Shown here: positions 19,121-27,275 of the stretch, in pieces
Layout: every line of letters begins with the position of its first letter
How positions within the stretch are numbered: position 1 is the first letter of the stretch
Assembly: GCA_002422315.1 (NCBI GenBank)
Contig: DIUJ01000063.1
Location: 12,483-76,482, forward strand
Origin: Bacteroidetes bacterium UBA6161
GTDB taxonomy: Bacteria; Bacteroidota; Bacteroidia; NS11-12g; UBA955
Direction of reading: 5' to 3'
DNA: 64,000 bases
Translations under genes and position numbers: made by a program
The notes under the pieces: model-generated
The model's input: only the letters and a program-made list of their open reading frames with translations
What the model was told of the DNA's origin: nothing
Databases searched by the model: none

Positions 19121-19933
19121 TCAAACTTTCTTGTTCCAAAGATTTTCTTCAATAAGTTTGATTTTTTTTTCAAAAAACATCTGGGCGGCTTTTTCAAATC
19201 CTTGTGTGTAATCTGACACATAGAATATTTGATTGCTCAGATTTGTTTCTTCGTTTAATAAATTCTGAGAATGTAGTACTTCTTTTACTTTTTCAGCAAC
19301 TATTTGTGCCGTATTGTGTACTGTAATTTTATGTCCAAGAATAGAGCCTATTTCTTTTTCTATTAGTGGATAATGCGTACAAGCAAGCACCAAAGACTCT
19401 ATTCCCACGAGTCTTTGATTTTCCAAGTAGGCCTGTATAATAGTTCTACTTATGTTGTTATTAAAAAAACCTTCTTCTATCATAGGGGCTAGAAGAGGTG
19501 TGGCTAGGCTTTTTAAATTTTTTTGTGGTGCTACCTGGTGCAAGTGTTTGGGGAAAATTCCAGATTTTATTGTTCTTTTTGTGCCAATCAATCCAATGGT
19601 TTGCTGTTTTGTTTTAGCCACATATTCTACAACTGGCTCTATAACATTTATTACAGGGATATCTTGTGGGACCCATTTGGTATATGCATTGCCTATACTT
19701 GCAGAAGCCGAATTACATGCAACCACAATGGCTTTGCAGTTTTTAGAAAGAAGAAAGTTTGTAATTTCTTTTGAATAATCTCTAATTGCTTTTGAGGATT
19801 TGTCTCCGTAAGGCATATGGGCAGTATCGCCAAAATAAATGAGATGTTCATTTGGCATTAACTTATAAATGGCATTGGCGACTGTAAGGCCGCCAATACC
19901 AGAGTCAAAAATTCCTATCGGTAGGTTTGACAA
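19121..19933 (-). CDS. murI: glutamate racemase
   Basis: It makes D-glutamate for peptidoglycan by two-base racemisation of L-glutamate. The 270-residue product has the N-terminal GIFDSGIGGLTV with the catalytic-site Asp, and both catalytic cysteines, in VACNSASA (about residue 73) and LACTHYPL (about residue 185). The start codon is TTG at 19933; an in-frame stop lies five codons upstream and there is no earlier ATG. It lies 20 bases after the second OmpH gene. murI next to ompH genes is a familiar Bacteroidota arrangement for envelope biogenesis. Confidence 0.93.
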   Translation of the reverse strand: MSNLPIGIFDSGIGGLTVANAIYKLMPNEHLIYFGDTAHMPYGDKSSKAIRDYSKEITNFLLSKNCKAIVVACNSASASIGNAYTKWVPQDIPVINVIEPVVEYVAKTKQQTIGLIGTKRTIKSGIFPKHLHQVAPQKNLKSLATPLLAPMIEEGFFNNNISRTIIQAYLENQRLVGIESLVLACTHYPLIEKEIGSILGHKITVHNTAQIVAEKVKEVLHSQNLLNEETNLSNQIFYVSDYTQGFEKAAQMFFEKKIKLIEENLWNKKV

Positions 19934-19953
19934 AGTTTGTTTTCTTTAAAAAA

Positions 19954-20532
19954 TTATTGTCCGAAAGATTGACGAAGGTCTGTATTATCTTTCCTTTTTT
20001 TCTCAGACTCTTCTTTTGTAATCACTTTTAATTTTGCTCTTACAAAGTTTTCAATGTCGTCTGTGTCTCTTTTGTATAGGACTACAGAGGCATCTAGGGC
20101 CATTGTGAAACCTTTTTCTTTTGCAACAGCTTCTATTGCTTGGTCAATCTTTTCTCTCATGGGTTTCATTAGGTCTTCTTGTCTTTGAGCTAGATTACCC
20201 TCTATTTCTTTTTGCATTTCTTGGTAAGCAAGCTCCAGTTTTTGCAAGTTTTGGTTGTCTATCTCTACCATTCTTTGAGTATTTGGCGACTTTGCATCAG
20301 GACCAGACATTCTATTTTGCATTTTAGTTCTTACCTCTTCATATTCTTTGGTAATATCTATCAAACCTTTTTCAAGTTCTGCAGAATATTTACGAAGAGA
20401 GTCTTCCGCTTTTTTGTAATCTGGCAAATCTAGAATTACAGAGGCGTAATTCAAATAACCAATTTTTGCTGTCTGCGCATTTGCCGCTACAAATCCTAAA
20501 AAAAGAGCGGTCATTAACATTATTTTCTTCAT
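19954..20532 (-). CDS. OmpH/Skp-family periplasmic chaperone (second copy)
   Basis: A 192-residue periplasmic chaperone for outer membrane proteins. The signal peptide MKKIMLMTALFLGFVAANAQ is followed by AKIGYLNYASVILDLPDYKKAE. A long charged coiled coil (about 40-140) corresponds to the Skp tentacles, and the domain ends with GFTMALDASVVLYKRDTDDI. It lies 22 bases after a paralogous gene, so the two are a tandem pair in one transcript with murI. The C-terminal extension (about 25 charged residues) is longer than in its neighbour. Confidence 0.9.
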   Translation of the reverse strand: MKKIMLMTALFLGFVAANAQTAKIGYLNYASVILDLPDYKKAEDSLRKYSAELEKGLIDITKEYEEVRTKMQNRMSGPDAKSPNTQRMVEIDNQNLQKLELAYQEMQKEIEGNLAQRQEDLMKPMREKIDQAIEAVAKEKGFTMALDASVVLYKRDTDDIENFVRAKLKVITKEESEKKRKDNTDLRQSFGQ

Positions 20533-20554
20533 TATATTTATACTTTACGTTTTT

Positions 20555-21082
20555 TTAATCTTTAGAATTTACAACCCCAAGCTCCGACAAGACCTCGTCG
20601 CTAAGGTCGTTTTTGGGGTCGGTTTTTAAAAATACCACATTTGCTGCTATGTCAAAAACGAAGTCGTATGCTCCGTCTTGTGATACTTTTTCGATTGCCT
20701 TAAATACTTTGTCTTGAATAGGCTTAATTAATTCTTGTCTTTTCTTAAATAGCTCACCTTCTGGTCCGAATTTTTCATTTTCAAACTTTCTTACATCTGT
20801 CTCCAATTTCATTATTTCTTCGGTCTTTTCTCTTTTTTGATTTGCTGTCAACAAAGGTTCTTCCGCTTTGTATTCTTTAAACTTTTTATCAATTAAGGCA
20901 TAAGCATTAGAGATTTCTTGCTGCCATAAATTAGAAAACTCATCTAATTGCTTTTGAGCAGATTTGTATTCTGGCAATTTATTCAATATATATTCAGTAT
21001 CTACAAATCCAAACTTTTGTCTTTGGGCATTGACACCAAAGAGGGTAAATATGGCTAAAAATAATAAGGTGAGTTTTTTCAT
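20555..21082 (-). CDS. OmpH/Skp-family periplasmic chaperone (first copy)
   Basis: A 175-residue paralogue of the next gene. The signal peptide is MKKLTLLFLAIFTLFGVNAQ, the conserved beginning is QKFGFVDTEYILNKLPEYKSAQ, the central coiled coil spans about 45-125 and the end contains YDFVFDIAANVVFLK. It should hold unfolded outer membrane proteins during transit to the BAM complex. bamA, often found upstream in this phylum, is not present; a terminator and the glutathione peroxidase gene are there instead. A TAATTTTG element (21132-21139) may be its -7 box, but I see no matching upstream element. Confidence 0.9.
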   Translation of the reverse strand: MKKLTLLFLAIFTLFGVNAQRQKFGFVDTEYILNKLPEYKSAQKQLDEFSNLWQQEISNAYALIDKKFKEYKAEEPLLTANQKREKTEEIMKLETDVRKFENEKFGPEGELFKKRQELIKPIQDKVFKAIEKVSQDGAYDFVFDIAANVVFLKTDPKNDLSDEVLSELGVVNSKD

Positions 21083-21229
21083 ATCTTTTTTATTATCACT
21101 TTCAAATTGCGTACCAATTTTTTATAAAGGGCAAAATTAGAAAAAAAATCGGTTCTTATACGACTTTATAAAGAAGTTTTACCAAATCTACTAAGTGTTT
21201 GATAAGTGGTTTGAATTTATGAATAAAGC

Positions 21230-21255
21230 AAAAAAAACCGCCAATTGGCGGTTTT
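21230..21255 (-). terminator. intrinsic terminator downstream of the glutathione peroxidase region
   Basis: A perfect hairpin AAAACCGCC-AATT-GGCGGTTTT (21234-21255). On the minus strand it continues into eight T residues. It closes the glutathione peroxidase transcript before the ompH genes. Confidence 0.8.
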
Positions 21256-21273
21256 AATTATAAAGTTGTTGAT

Positions 21274-21408
21274 TTATTTTTCTTCGAACTTGATTTCGTA
21301 CTTTTCCCCATCTTCGGTAAACTTAATCCAGAATTCGTCATGTGCTAGTCTTACTATTGTCCACGTTTGAGAGTCACCTCCGTCGTCGCTAGTAAGTATT
21401 ATTTCTTC
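21274..21408 (-). pseudogene. 44-codon open frame without a usual start codon
   Basis: Between the glutathione peroxidase stop and the terminator, the minus strand reads 44 coding-like codons: SDDGGDSQTWTIVRLAHDEF, then WIKFTEDGEKYEIKFEEK and a stop. An in-frame stop lies directly before them and no ATG, GTG or TTG is available in the first half. The sequence looks like a small protein whose start was lost, or one that uses a rare codon such as ATA (21400-21398). I do not recognise the family. It may simply be chance. Confidence 0.3.
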
Positions 21409-21428
21409 TTATTATTTATTCTATAGCT

Positions 21429-22010
21429 TTATTTATTCTCAATTGCATTGGTTACTTCGGTATCTAAGGGTTTGGTAGAAGAACCGAAATAATGGGTTAG
21501 ATTTCCGTTTTCGTTTATTAAAAACTTGTTAAAGTTCCACTTTACAGTAAAATCCGAAGAACCATTAAGATTTTTCTGGGTCAACCAAGCATAGAGAGGA
21601 TGAATACTATCTCCTTTTACATTTAATTTTTCTGTTAGTAAAAAAGTTACTCCATAATTTTTTTGACAAAAACTTCCTATCTGTTCCGCAGAACCAGGCT
21701 CTTGTCCTCCAAATTGATTACAAGGGCTACCTATTATTACTAAACTACCGCTATATTTTTTAGATAATTTCTCCAAGTCCTCATATTGGTATGTAAAACC
21801 ACATTGGCTCGCAGTATTCACAAACAGAATTTTTTTTCCTTTAAATTCTGCCAAATTTATTTCATTGCCATCCAAAGAGTTTATTTGAATAGAATACAAA
21901 GATTTAGCTGAAGAAATGTCAGAAGATGTAACTGCTTTGTTTTTTCCTGTAAAGCAAGCGCTGAGCATAGATAATAGTCCCATAAGAATAAATGAATTAA
22001 TTAGTTTCAT
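21429..22010 (-). CDS. lipoprotein glutathione peroxidase / thioredoxin-dependent peroxidase
   Basis: It reduces hydroperoxides outside the inner membrane. From the ATG at 22010 the protein has 193 residues with a lipoprotein signal (MKLINSFILMGLLSMLSAC); the in-frame ATG at 22028 adds six residues and is an alternative. The GPx fold shows KILFVNTASQCGFTYQY with the peroxidatic Cys, GSPCNQFGGQEPG with the resolving-loop Cys, and VKWNFNKFLIN with the catalytic Trp and Asn. Such cysteine GPx enzymes in bacteria usually use thioredoxin rather than glutathione. It is divergent from purD and ends near a terminator at 21230-21255. Confidence 0.88.
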   Translation of the reverse strand: MKLINSFILMGLLSMLSACFTGKNKAVTSSDISSAKSLYSIQINSLDGNEINLAEFKGKKILFVNTASQCGFTYQYEDLEKLSKKYSGSLVIIGSPCNQFGGQEPGSAEQIGSFCQKNYGVTFLLTEKLNVKGDSIHPLYAWLTQKNLNGSSDFTVKWNFNKFLINENGNLTHYFGSSTKPLDTEVTNAIENK

Positions 22011-22050
22011 GGTTTTACAACATTTCATATTTAAAATAGTTTTACAAGCG

Positions 22051-22058
22051 CAAAATTA
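22051..22058 (-). promoter_or_regulatory. -7 promoter element for the glutathione peroxidase gene
   Basis: The minus strand reads TAATTTTG, 23 bases before the longer start codon. A TTTG (22071-22074) lies only 12 bases upstream, which is shorter than usual, so the -33 element is doubtful. Confidence 0.35.
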
Positions 22059-22104
22059 GAGTATACTGTTCAAAAGCAACATAGTTATATGTGGAAATAT
22101 AATA

Positions 22105-22112
22105 TAACTTTG
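22105..22112 (+). promoter_or_regulatory. -7 promoter element at the purD start
   Basis: TAACTTTG ends only four bases before the purD ATG at 22117. If used, transcription would start at or next to the start codon, giving a leaderless or nearly leaderless mRNA. No clear TTTG lies at the expected distance upstream. Confidence 0.45.
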
Positions 22113-22116
22113 CACC

Positions 22117-23400
22117 ATGCGTATTTTGATACTAGGAAATGGAGCAAGAGAACATGTATTTGCATGGAGAATAAGCCAAAGTGCTGGGTGTGAAAAGTTA
22201 TTTATAGCAAATGGAAATGCAGGAACTGCGAGCTGTGGTGAAAATATTTCCCTTGATTTAAAAGACTTTAATTCGATTGTAGAATTTTGTGTAGAGAATG
22301 AAATAGACATGGTTCTACCAGGAAATGAAGACCCGCTTGTAATGGGAATTACAGACTATTTAGAGAAGGCTATTCCCGGCATACTGGTTGCAGGGCCTTC
22401 GCAAAAAGGCGCTCAATTAGAGGGCAGCAAGGATTTTGCAAAAGAATTTATGTTGAAGCACAATATTCCTACCGCGCGTTTTTCTACGTTCACTGCCAAA
22501 ACCCTTAGCAGAGGTTTGCAATTTCTGGAAACACTTCAAGCACCCTATGTTCTTAAGGCAGATGGATTAGCGGCGGGAAAAGGAGTGCTTATTTGCGCAA
22601 CGCTAGAGGAAGCAAAGAACTCTTTAAGTGAAATGCTAGAAAATAAAAAGTTTGGAGAGGCTTCCCAAAAAGTAGTGATTGAAGAATTCTTACATGGTAT
22701 AGAGCTTTCTTGCTTTGTACTAACCGATGGTACAAACTACATGATACTTCCAGAGGCAAAAGATTACAAAAGAATAGGGGAAAATGACACTGGTTTGAAT
22801 ACAGGGGGTATGGGTGCTGTTTCTCCAGTTCCTTTTGCAGACACAAAATTCCTACGCAAAGTAGAGGAAGAGGTAATCATTCCTACTATCAAAGGTTTAA
22901 AATCAGACAGAATACCTTATAAAGGATTTATTTTCTTTGGCCTAATGAATTGTAATGGAGAACCCTCTGTAATAGAATACAATTGCCGTATGGGGGATCC
23001 AGAAACCGAAGTCGTATTTGCAAGAGTCAACAATGATCTTGTTGAACTATTAAAAGCCACCTGTACCAAAAAACTTCATACAATAACCCCAAACGTAAGT
23101 CCTAACTACGCAACTACTATTTTTACAGTTAGTGGTGGGTACCCAGAAGAATACAAGGTAGACAAAGCTATTGAAAATCTTGAAAAAATTACAGATTGTC
23201 TTGTATTTCATGCAGGTACAAAAACCAATGAAACAGGAAAAATATATACAAGTGGAGGGAGAGTTATTGCTTTCACTGCACTGGGAAATACACTCCCAGA
23301 AGCATTAGCAAAATCTAATGCAGCTGCAGAAACTGTTTCGTTTGATGGCAAATATTTTAGAAAAGACATTGGCAAAGACCTATTGAAATATATTGATTGA
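22117..23400 (+). CDS. purD: phosphoribosylamine-glycine ligase
   Basis: Second step of purine synthesis: joins phosphoribosylamine and glycine using ATP. The 427 residues are the normal length. It begins MRILILGNGAREHVFAWRIS (phosphate-binding GNGAREHA-type motif). The ATP-grasp core has YVLKADGLAAGKGVLIC, GIELSCFVLTDG, NTGGMGAVSPVP and EYNCRMGDPETEVV with metal-binding residues. A TAACTTTG element directly abuts the start codon. The following gene begins 4 bases beyond its stop, so they probably form an operon. Confidence 0.96.
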   Translation: MRILILGNGAREHVFAWRISQSAGCEKLFIANGNAGTASCGENISLDLKDFNSIVEFCVENEIDMVLPGNEDPLVMGITDYLEKAIPGILVAGPSQKGAQLEGSKDFAKEFMLKHNIPTARFSTFTAKTLSRGLQFLETLQAPYVLKADGLAAGKGVLICATLEEAKNSLSEMLENKKFGEASQKVVIEEFLHGIELSCFVLTDGTNYMILPEAKDYKRIGENDTGLNTGGMGAVSPVPFADTKFLRKVEEEVIIPTIKGLKSDRIPYKGFIFFGLMNCNGEPSVIEYNCRMGDPETEVVFARVNNDLVELLKATCTKKLHTITPNVSPNYATTIFTVSGGYPEEYKVDKAIENLEKITDCLVFHAGTKTNETGKIYTSGGRVIAFTALGNTLPEALAKSNAAAETVSFDGKYFRKDIGKDLLKYID

Positions 23401-23404
23401 GTTT

Positions 23405-23974
23405 ATGAAAACCAAAAAAACTGTTGGAATTGTTATACAAAAAATTATTACTTGGTTCTTGAGAGGCTTACTAATAAGCATGCCTTTAGTTCTTACAGCT
23501 TATTTATTGTTTCTAATTTTTAAAGGTCTAGACGGTCTTTTTCAATTTGAACATGCCGGTGTAGGACTCTTACTAATTTTAGCTGGTATTTTAATTATTG
23601 GTATTTTCGGGTCTAGTTTAATCACACGTCCAATAATCAGTCTTTTGGAAACTATTTTGGAAAAAACACCAGGTATAAAACTAATTTACTCCTCCATAAA
23701 AGATTTAATGGAAGCTTTTGTTGGAGAAAAGAAAAAGTTTAATAAACCAGTTTTGATTCAAACAGAAGGAGAAGGAATTTATAAAATCGGATTTGTAACA
23801 AACGAAAGCTTCTCCAAAATTAAGGAAGAAGGATATAGCGCTGTTTATATTCCATTCTCTTATACCTTTACAGGCCACTTATATATTGTACATACTTCTA
23901 AGATAAAACCGGTGGAAGGGAATCCTGCGGATTGGATGAAGTTTGTAGCTTCGGGCGGTGTAACCCAACTTTAA
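23405..23974 (+). CDS. DUF502 family membrane protein
   Basis: About 189 residues from the ATG at 23405 (a TTG at 23393 is less likely). Two membrane helices lie near residues 18-40 (ISMPLVLTAYLLFLIF) and 52-75 (VGLLLILAGILIIGIFGSSL). After these come LLETILEKTPGIKLIYSSIK and a soluble domain with GFVTNESF, VYIPFSYTFTGHLYIV and the final MKFVASGGVT, all typical of DUF502. The function of the family is not established. It follows purD directly. Its last 77 bases overlap the 3' end of the lycopene cyclase gene on the other strand. Confidence 0.88.
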   Translation: MKTKKTVGIVIQKIITWFLRGLLISMPLVLTAYLLFLIFKGLDGLFQFEHAGVGLLLILAGILIIGIFGSSLITRPIISLLETILEKTPGIKLIYSSIKDLMEAFVGEKKKFNKPVLIQTEGEGIYKIGFVTNESFSKIKEEGYSAVYIPFSYTFTGHLYIVHTSKIKPVEGNPADWMKFVASGGVTQL

Positions 23975-24629
23975 AATAATGGTAAAAACCTATGGTTAAC
24001 CATAACATTCCATAATTGTAAATAAAGTCTTCTAAAGGAATAGTACCTACTCTTATACCTGAAAATTCGAGCGTATTATAAAATACAACAGGCTTGGAAG
24101 TTAACAATCCATTAACTACAAGCATGGGAATAATGCTAATCAAAAATGCAATGGTAAAATATCTTAAAACTTCTCTCTTTCTAAACATGGGGAAGCCACC
24201 TAAAAAAACAACAAACAAAGAAGCAACAAGACTGTATAATTTATCGAAAAATAAAACCATCCATAAAACAGAGAAAAGCCAAAACAACAAGGGTATGTAT
24301 CTGTAAAACAGAGAACGGTTAAAGCTTTTGGGGAAATAACTTACTAAACACTCATAGATAAATACACAAGCATAAGGAACTGTAAAGAAAAACATGTATT
24401 CTTCTACAGGCATACCAGCCATATAATAGCCTGTTAAATAAAGGTTGTTAAAACCCCAAACACCTAATTTGGTGAATAAGAAATCCCATACTAAGAATAC
24501 GGTTGCCATAATAGCAATTGCAGGAAAAAGGGACTTGTAGTTTTTATAAAAAGCTACTTTTTTGTCAAAAGACAAAAGCAAAGGAAACAATAAGGTGCCA
24601 AAGTTTAGCGCCAAATAAAGGTAGTTCAT
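23898..24629 (-). CDS. lycopene cyclase-domain membrane protein, carotenoid biosynthesis
   Basis: A 243-residue multi-spanning protein with about seven hydrophobic helices. It contains two copies of the acidic motif of the CrtYc/CrtYd type, GMPVEEYMFF (about residue 74) and IPLEDFIYN (about residue 205), so both halves of the heterodimeric cyclase are fused in one chain. The expected reaction is cyclisation of lycopene ends to beta-rings. It begins 10 bases downstream of an ECF sigma factor gene, implying co-transcription, while no other carotenoid gene is in the window. The 3' end overlaps the DUF502 gene by 77 bases. Confidence 0.85.
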   Translation of the reverse strand: MNYLYLALNFGTLLFPLLLSFDKKVAFYKNYKSLFPAIAIMATVFLVWDFLFTKLGVWGFNNLYLTGYYMAGMPVEEYMFFFTVPYACVFIYECLVSYFPKSFNRSLFYRYIPLLFWLFSVLWMVLFFDKLYSLVASLFVVFLGGFPMFRKREVLRYFTIAFLISIIPMLVVNGLLTSKPVVFYNTLEFSGIRVGTIPLEDFIYNYGMLWLTIGFYHYFKVGLHRPKLQTSSNPQDSLPPVLS

Positions 24630-24639
24630 TTTGATTTAG

Positions 24640-25194
24640 TTAGGCTAGGCCCAACGCTTCTCCATATTGACTTAAAGATTTGCGAAGTAACCTACGGGCT
24701 ACAAAAATACGGGTTTTTACTGTGCCAATTGGTATATTAAAATGTTCCGCAATTTCATGGTATTTATAACCAACCATATTAAGTTTAAAAGTGGTTTTAA
24801 TATCTTCTGGCAGGAGTGCAATTGCTTTTTCCAAATCTTCTCTAATAAACTTTAACTCCGCTACATTAACTGTTTTTTGATTTGGAATATCTACAAAATA
24901 CAAGTTATCTGTTGTGTCTATAAACGTTTTGCGTTTTGCATTTCTTCTGTAATTGTTAATAAAACTATTCTTTAAAATAGTGTAGAGCCATCCCTTTAAG
25001 TTTGTTCCTGTTTCAAAATGACTTCTATATCTAATTGCTTTAAGCATTGTTTCTTGAACCAAGTCGTCGCAGTCATCAAGATTTCTGGTAAGCTGCATTG
25101 CCAATTGTTTCAATGACTTAATTTCTTTTGCCACCATTTCTCCAAACTGTGATTCAGAAGCCGTAGTTTTAATTGTACAAGTTGACGTGTTCAT
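24640..25194 (-). CDS. ECF RNA polymerase sigma factor
   Basis: 184 residues from MNTSTCTIKTTASESQFGEM. Region 2 has DDCDDLVQETMLKAIRY and GTNLKGWLYTILKNSFINNY. Region 4 has LPEDIKTTFKLNMVGYKYHE with IPIGTVKTRIFVARRLL as the recognition helix. No anti-sigma gene is adjacent. The product is followed 10 bases later by a lycopene cyclase gene, so it may control pigment genes, as related sigma factors do in other bacteria; here that is inference from position only. The longer frame from 25242 is rejected because a good promoter lies within it (25216-25243). Confidence 0.9.
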   Translation of the reverse strand: MNTSTCTIKTTASESQFGEMVAKEIKSLKQLAMQLTRNLDDCDDLVQETMLKAIRYRSHFETGTNLKGWLYTILKNSFINNYRRNAKRKTFIDTTDNLYFVDIPNQKTVNVAELKFIREDLEKAIALLPEDIKTTFKLNMVGYKYHEIAEHFNIPIGTVKTRIFVARRLLRKSLSQYGEALGLA

Positions 25195-25683
25195 AATTGT
25201 ATTTGTTTTGTGTAGCAAATCTAAAACAAAACAGAGCGCCAAATACTTGTTTTGTTTAACTTTTTGATTTGTTTTTACTCAACAAGATGCTATTGTTCTG
25301 TTTTTGTGATATTTAAGAAATTGCGTAAATTTTACCAGTATTAAGAAAAAAGTCTTATATTGATGTTTTTCATTGGTTTAATTTTGTTTAATTTTAATTG
25401 AACATTTTTGCATGTTGCCTATATTTAGTAAAAAAATACAGCCTTAAGCAAGTTAACTCCAGTTTTGTGGTGCTTTGGATAAACAAAAAAGCGTAAAACA
25501 AGAAAAAACAAAGAAAACTATTGCTTTAGATGCAACAAATAACTTACACAATAACGCAAATGTTGCCTAATTTTCAAACATCGACTCCAATAACTTTACG
25601 GTATAAAATAATTTTGAGAAAACTTTAAGTAAAGAAAATGGTATAACCGATATAAAAGTTATTTTTGCATAAACAAAAAAACG
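25195..25683. promoter_or_regulatory. divergent intergenic region between the sigma-factor gene and thyA
   Basis: An AT-rich stretch of 489 bases with promoters at both ends. On the sigma side, a TTTG (25240-25243) N16 TAGATTTG (25216-25223) pair lies on the minus strand. On the thyA side, TATTTTTG lies at 25660-25667. TTTTGTTTAA occurs near 25250 and again near 25383 in the same orientation and could be an operator or an ECF promoter half. I see no gene in it. Confidence 0.4.
25660..25667 (+). promoter_or_regulatory. -7 promoter element for thyA
   Basis: TATTTTTG lies 16 bases before the thyA ATG. No TTTG occurs at the normal distance upstream, so only the -7 element is supported. Confidence 0.4.
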
Positions 25684-26478
25684 ATGAGACAATACGAAGA
25701 CTTTTTGCAATACGTACTGGAAAACGGAACACACAAAAGCGACAGAACAGGAACTGGAACCATAAGTGTATTTGGCGGTCAAGTTCGATTCGATTTACAA
25801 AAAGGATTTCCACTAATAACTACTAAAAAAGTTCATTTAAAATCAATTATACACGAGTTATTATGGTTTATTAAAGGGGAAACAAATATAGAATACCTTA
25901 AAAAAAACAATGTAAGTATATGGGACGAATGGGCGGATGAAAATGGAGAACTTGGTCCTGTATATGGAAAACAATGGAGAAGTTGGGAAAGCCCAAGTGG
26001 AGAAAAAATAGATCAAATCACTCAAATTATTGAAAGCATAAAGAACAATCCAGACAGCAGAAGACATATAGTAACTGCCTGGAATCCGTCTGACTTGCCT
26101 AAAATGGCTCTTTCTCCATGCCACTGTTTGTTTCAGTTTTATGTAGCAAACGGAAAGCTAAGTTGTCAGCTCTACCAAAGAAGTGCAGACTTGTTTTTGG
26201 GTGTGCCATTTAATATTGCATCCTATGCTTTGCTAACTATGATGCTTGCACAGGTTTGTGGCTTAGAAGCAGGAGAGTATATTCACACATTTGGAGACGC
26301 GCATATTTACTCCAACCATATAAACCAAGTTAATTTATTACTTAGCAGAGATTCTCGTCCTTACCCTAACATGTTGTTAAACAAATCTATTACATCTTTG
26401 TTTGATTTTAAATATGAAGATTTTGAACTGATCAATTACAATCCTCATCCAGCAATAAAAGCACCCGTAGCGGTTTAA
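25684..26478 (+). CDS. thyA: thymidylate synthase
   Basis: Methylates dUMP to dTMP using methylenetetrahydrofolate. The 264-residue product has DRTGTGTISVFGGQVRFDL at the N-terminus, WDEWADENGELGPVYGKQWR, the catalytic cysteine in MALSPCHCLFQFYV (about residue 145), CQLYQRSADLFLGVPFNIASY and IYSNHINQ. All these are invariant ThyA motifs and the length is standard. The next gene (enoyl-CoA hydratase) starts 12 bases after its stop codon. Confidence 0.97.
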   Translation: MRQYEDFLQYVLENGTHKSDRTGTGTISVFGGQVRFDLQKGFPLITTKKVHLKSIIHELLWFIKGETNIEYLKKNNVSIWDEWADENGELGPVYGKQWRSWESPSGEKIDQITQIIESIKNNPDSRRHIVTAWNPSDLPKMALSPCHCLFQFYVANGKLSCQLYQRSADLFLGVPFNIASYALLTMMLAQVCGLEAGEYIHTFGDAHIYSNHINQVNLLLSRDSRPYPNMLLNKSITSLFDFKYEDFELINYNPHPAIKAPVAV

Positions 26479-26490
26479 CATTTGAAATAT

Positions 26491-27270
26491 ATGACATACC
26501 AAACAATAAAAACGGAGATCTCAGAGCAGATTCTTACAATAACTCTTCAAAGAGAGGACAAACTAAACGCTTTAAATATTCTACTCTTACAAGAAATTAA
26601 ACAAGCCATAGAAGAGGCTCAACAAAATCTTGCAGTCAGAGGGATTATACTAACTGGTTCAGGAACTAAAGCTTTTGCCGCAGGTGCTGATATAGCAGAG
26701 TTTGCAAATTTTAGCACAGCAGAAGCCACTAAAATGAGCAGAGATGGACACGAGGTATTGTTTACAATTGAGAAAAGTAAAAAACCAGTAATTGCAGCAG
26801 TTAATGGCTTTGCCCTAGGCGGAGGCTGTGAATTAGCACTTAGTTGTCACATCAGAATCGCTTCAGAAAATGCAAAATTTGGCCAACCAGAAGTAAACCT
26901 TGGAGTACCTCCTGGCTATGGTGGCACACAAAGACTAGCACAAATAATTGGCAAAGGAAGAGCCCTAGACATGCTTCTAAGTACAGATGTAATAGATGCA
27001 AAAACAGCACTTTCTTTTGGACTAGTGAGCGAGGTAGTTCCAATAGAAGAATTAATAGCGACTACAAGAAAAAAACTTGGAAAGATTATTCAAAAATCAC
27101 CCAATGCTATAGCAAGAGTAATAGATTGCGTAAACGCATGCTACCAAGACGGAGAAAACGGATTTGAAAAGGAGATACGTGAATTTGGCTTAGCATTTTC
27201 AAGTGAAGACTTCAAAGAAGGCACCAGCGCTTTTTTAGAAAAAAGAAAAGCTGAATTCAGCGGAAACTAA
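26491..27270 (+). CDS. enoyl-CoA hydratase / crotonase family protein
   Basis: A 259-residue crotonase-fold protein that hydrates 2-enoyl-CoA thioesters in fatty-acid or related degradation. The oxyanion hole and CoA-binding residues are in AFAAGADIAEF and GFALGGGCELAL. The two catalytic glutamates are present: the Glu of GGGCELA and the Glu of GQPEVNLGVPPGYGG. The ATG at 26491 is preferred to a TTG three codons upstream. It is co-directional with thyA (12 bases) and with a glycosyltransferase gene 5 bases downstream, a mixed operon. Confidence 0.9.
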   Translation: MTYQTIKTEISEQILTITLQREDKLNALNILLLQEIKQAIEEAQQNLAVRGIILTGSGTKAFAAGADIAEFANFSTAEATKMSRDGHEVLFTIEKSKKPVIAAVNGFALGGGCELALSCHIRIASENAKFGQPEVNLGVPPGYGGTQRLAQIIGKGRALDMLLSTDVIDAKTALSFGLVSEVVPIEELIATTRKKLGKIIQKSPNAIARVIDCVNACYQDGENGFEKEIREFGLAFSSEDFKEGTSAFLEKRKAEFSGN

Positions 27271-27275
27271 TACAA

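Noticed and set aside
19954..21082. The two OmpH genes as a recent duplication
   Set aside because: They share only the family pattern, differ in length and coiled-coil sequence, and paired ompH genes are common in this phylum.
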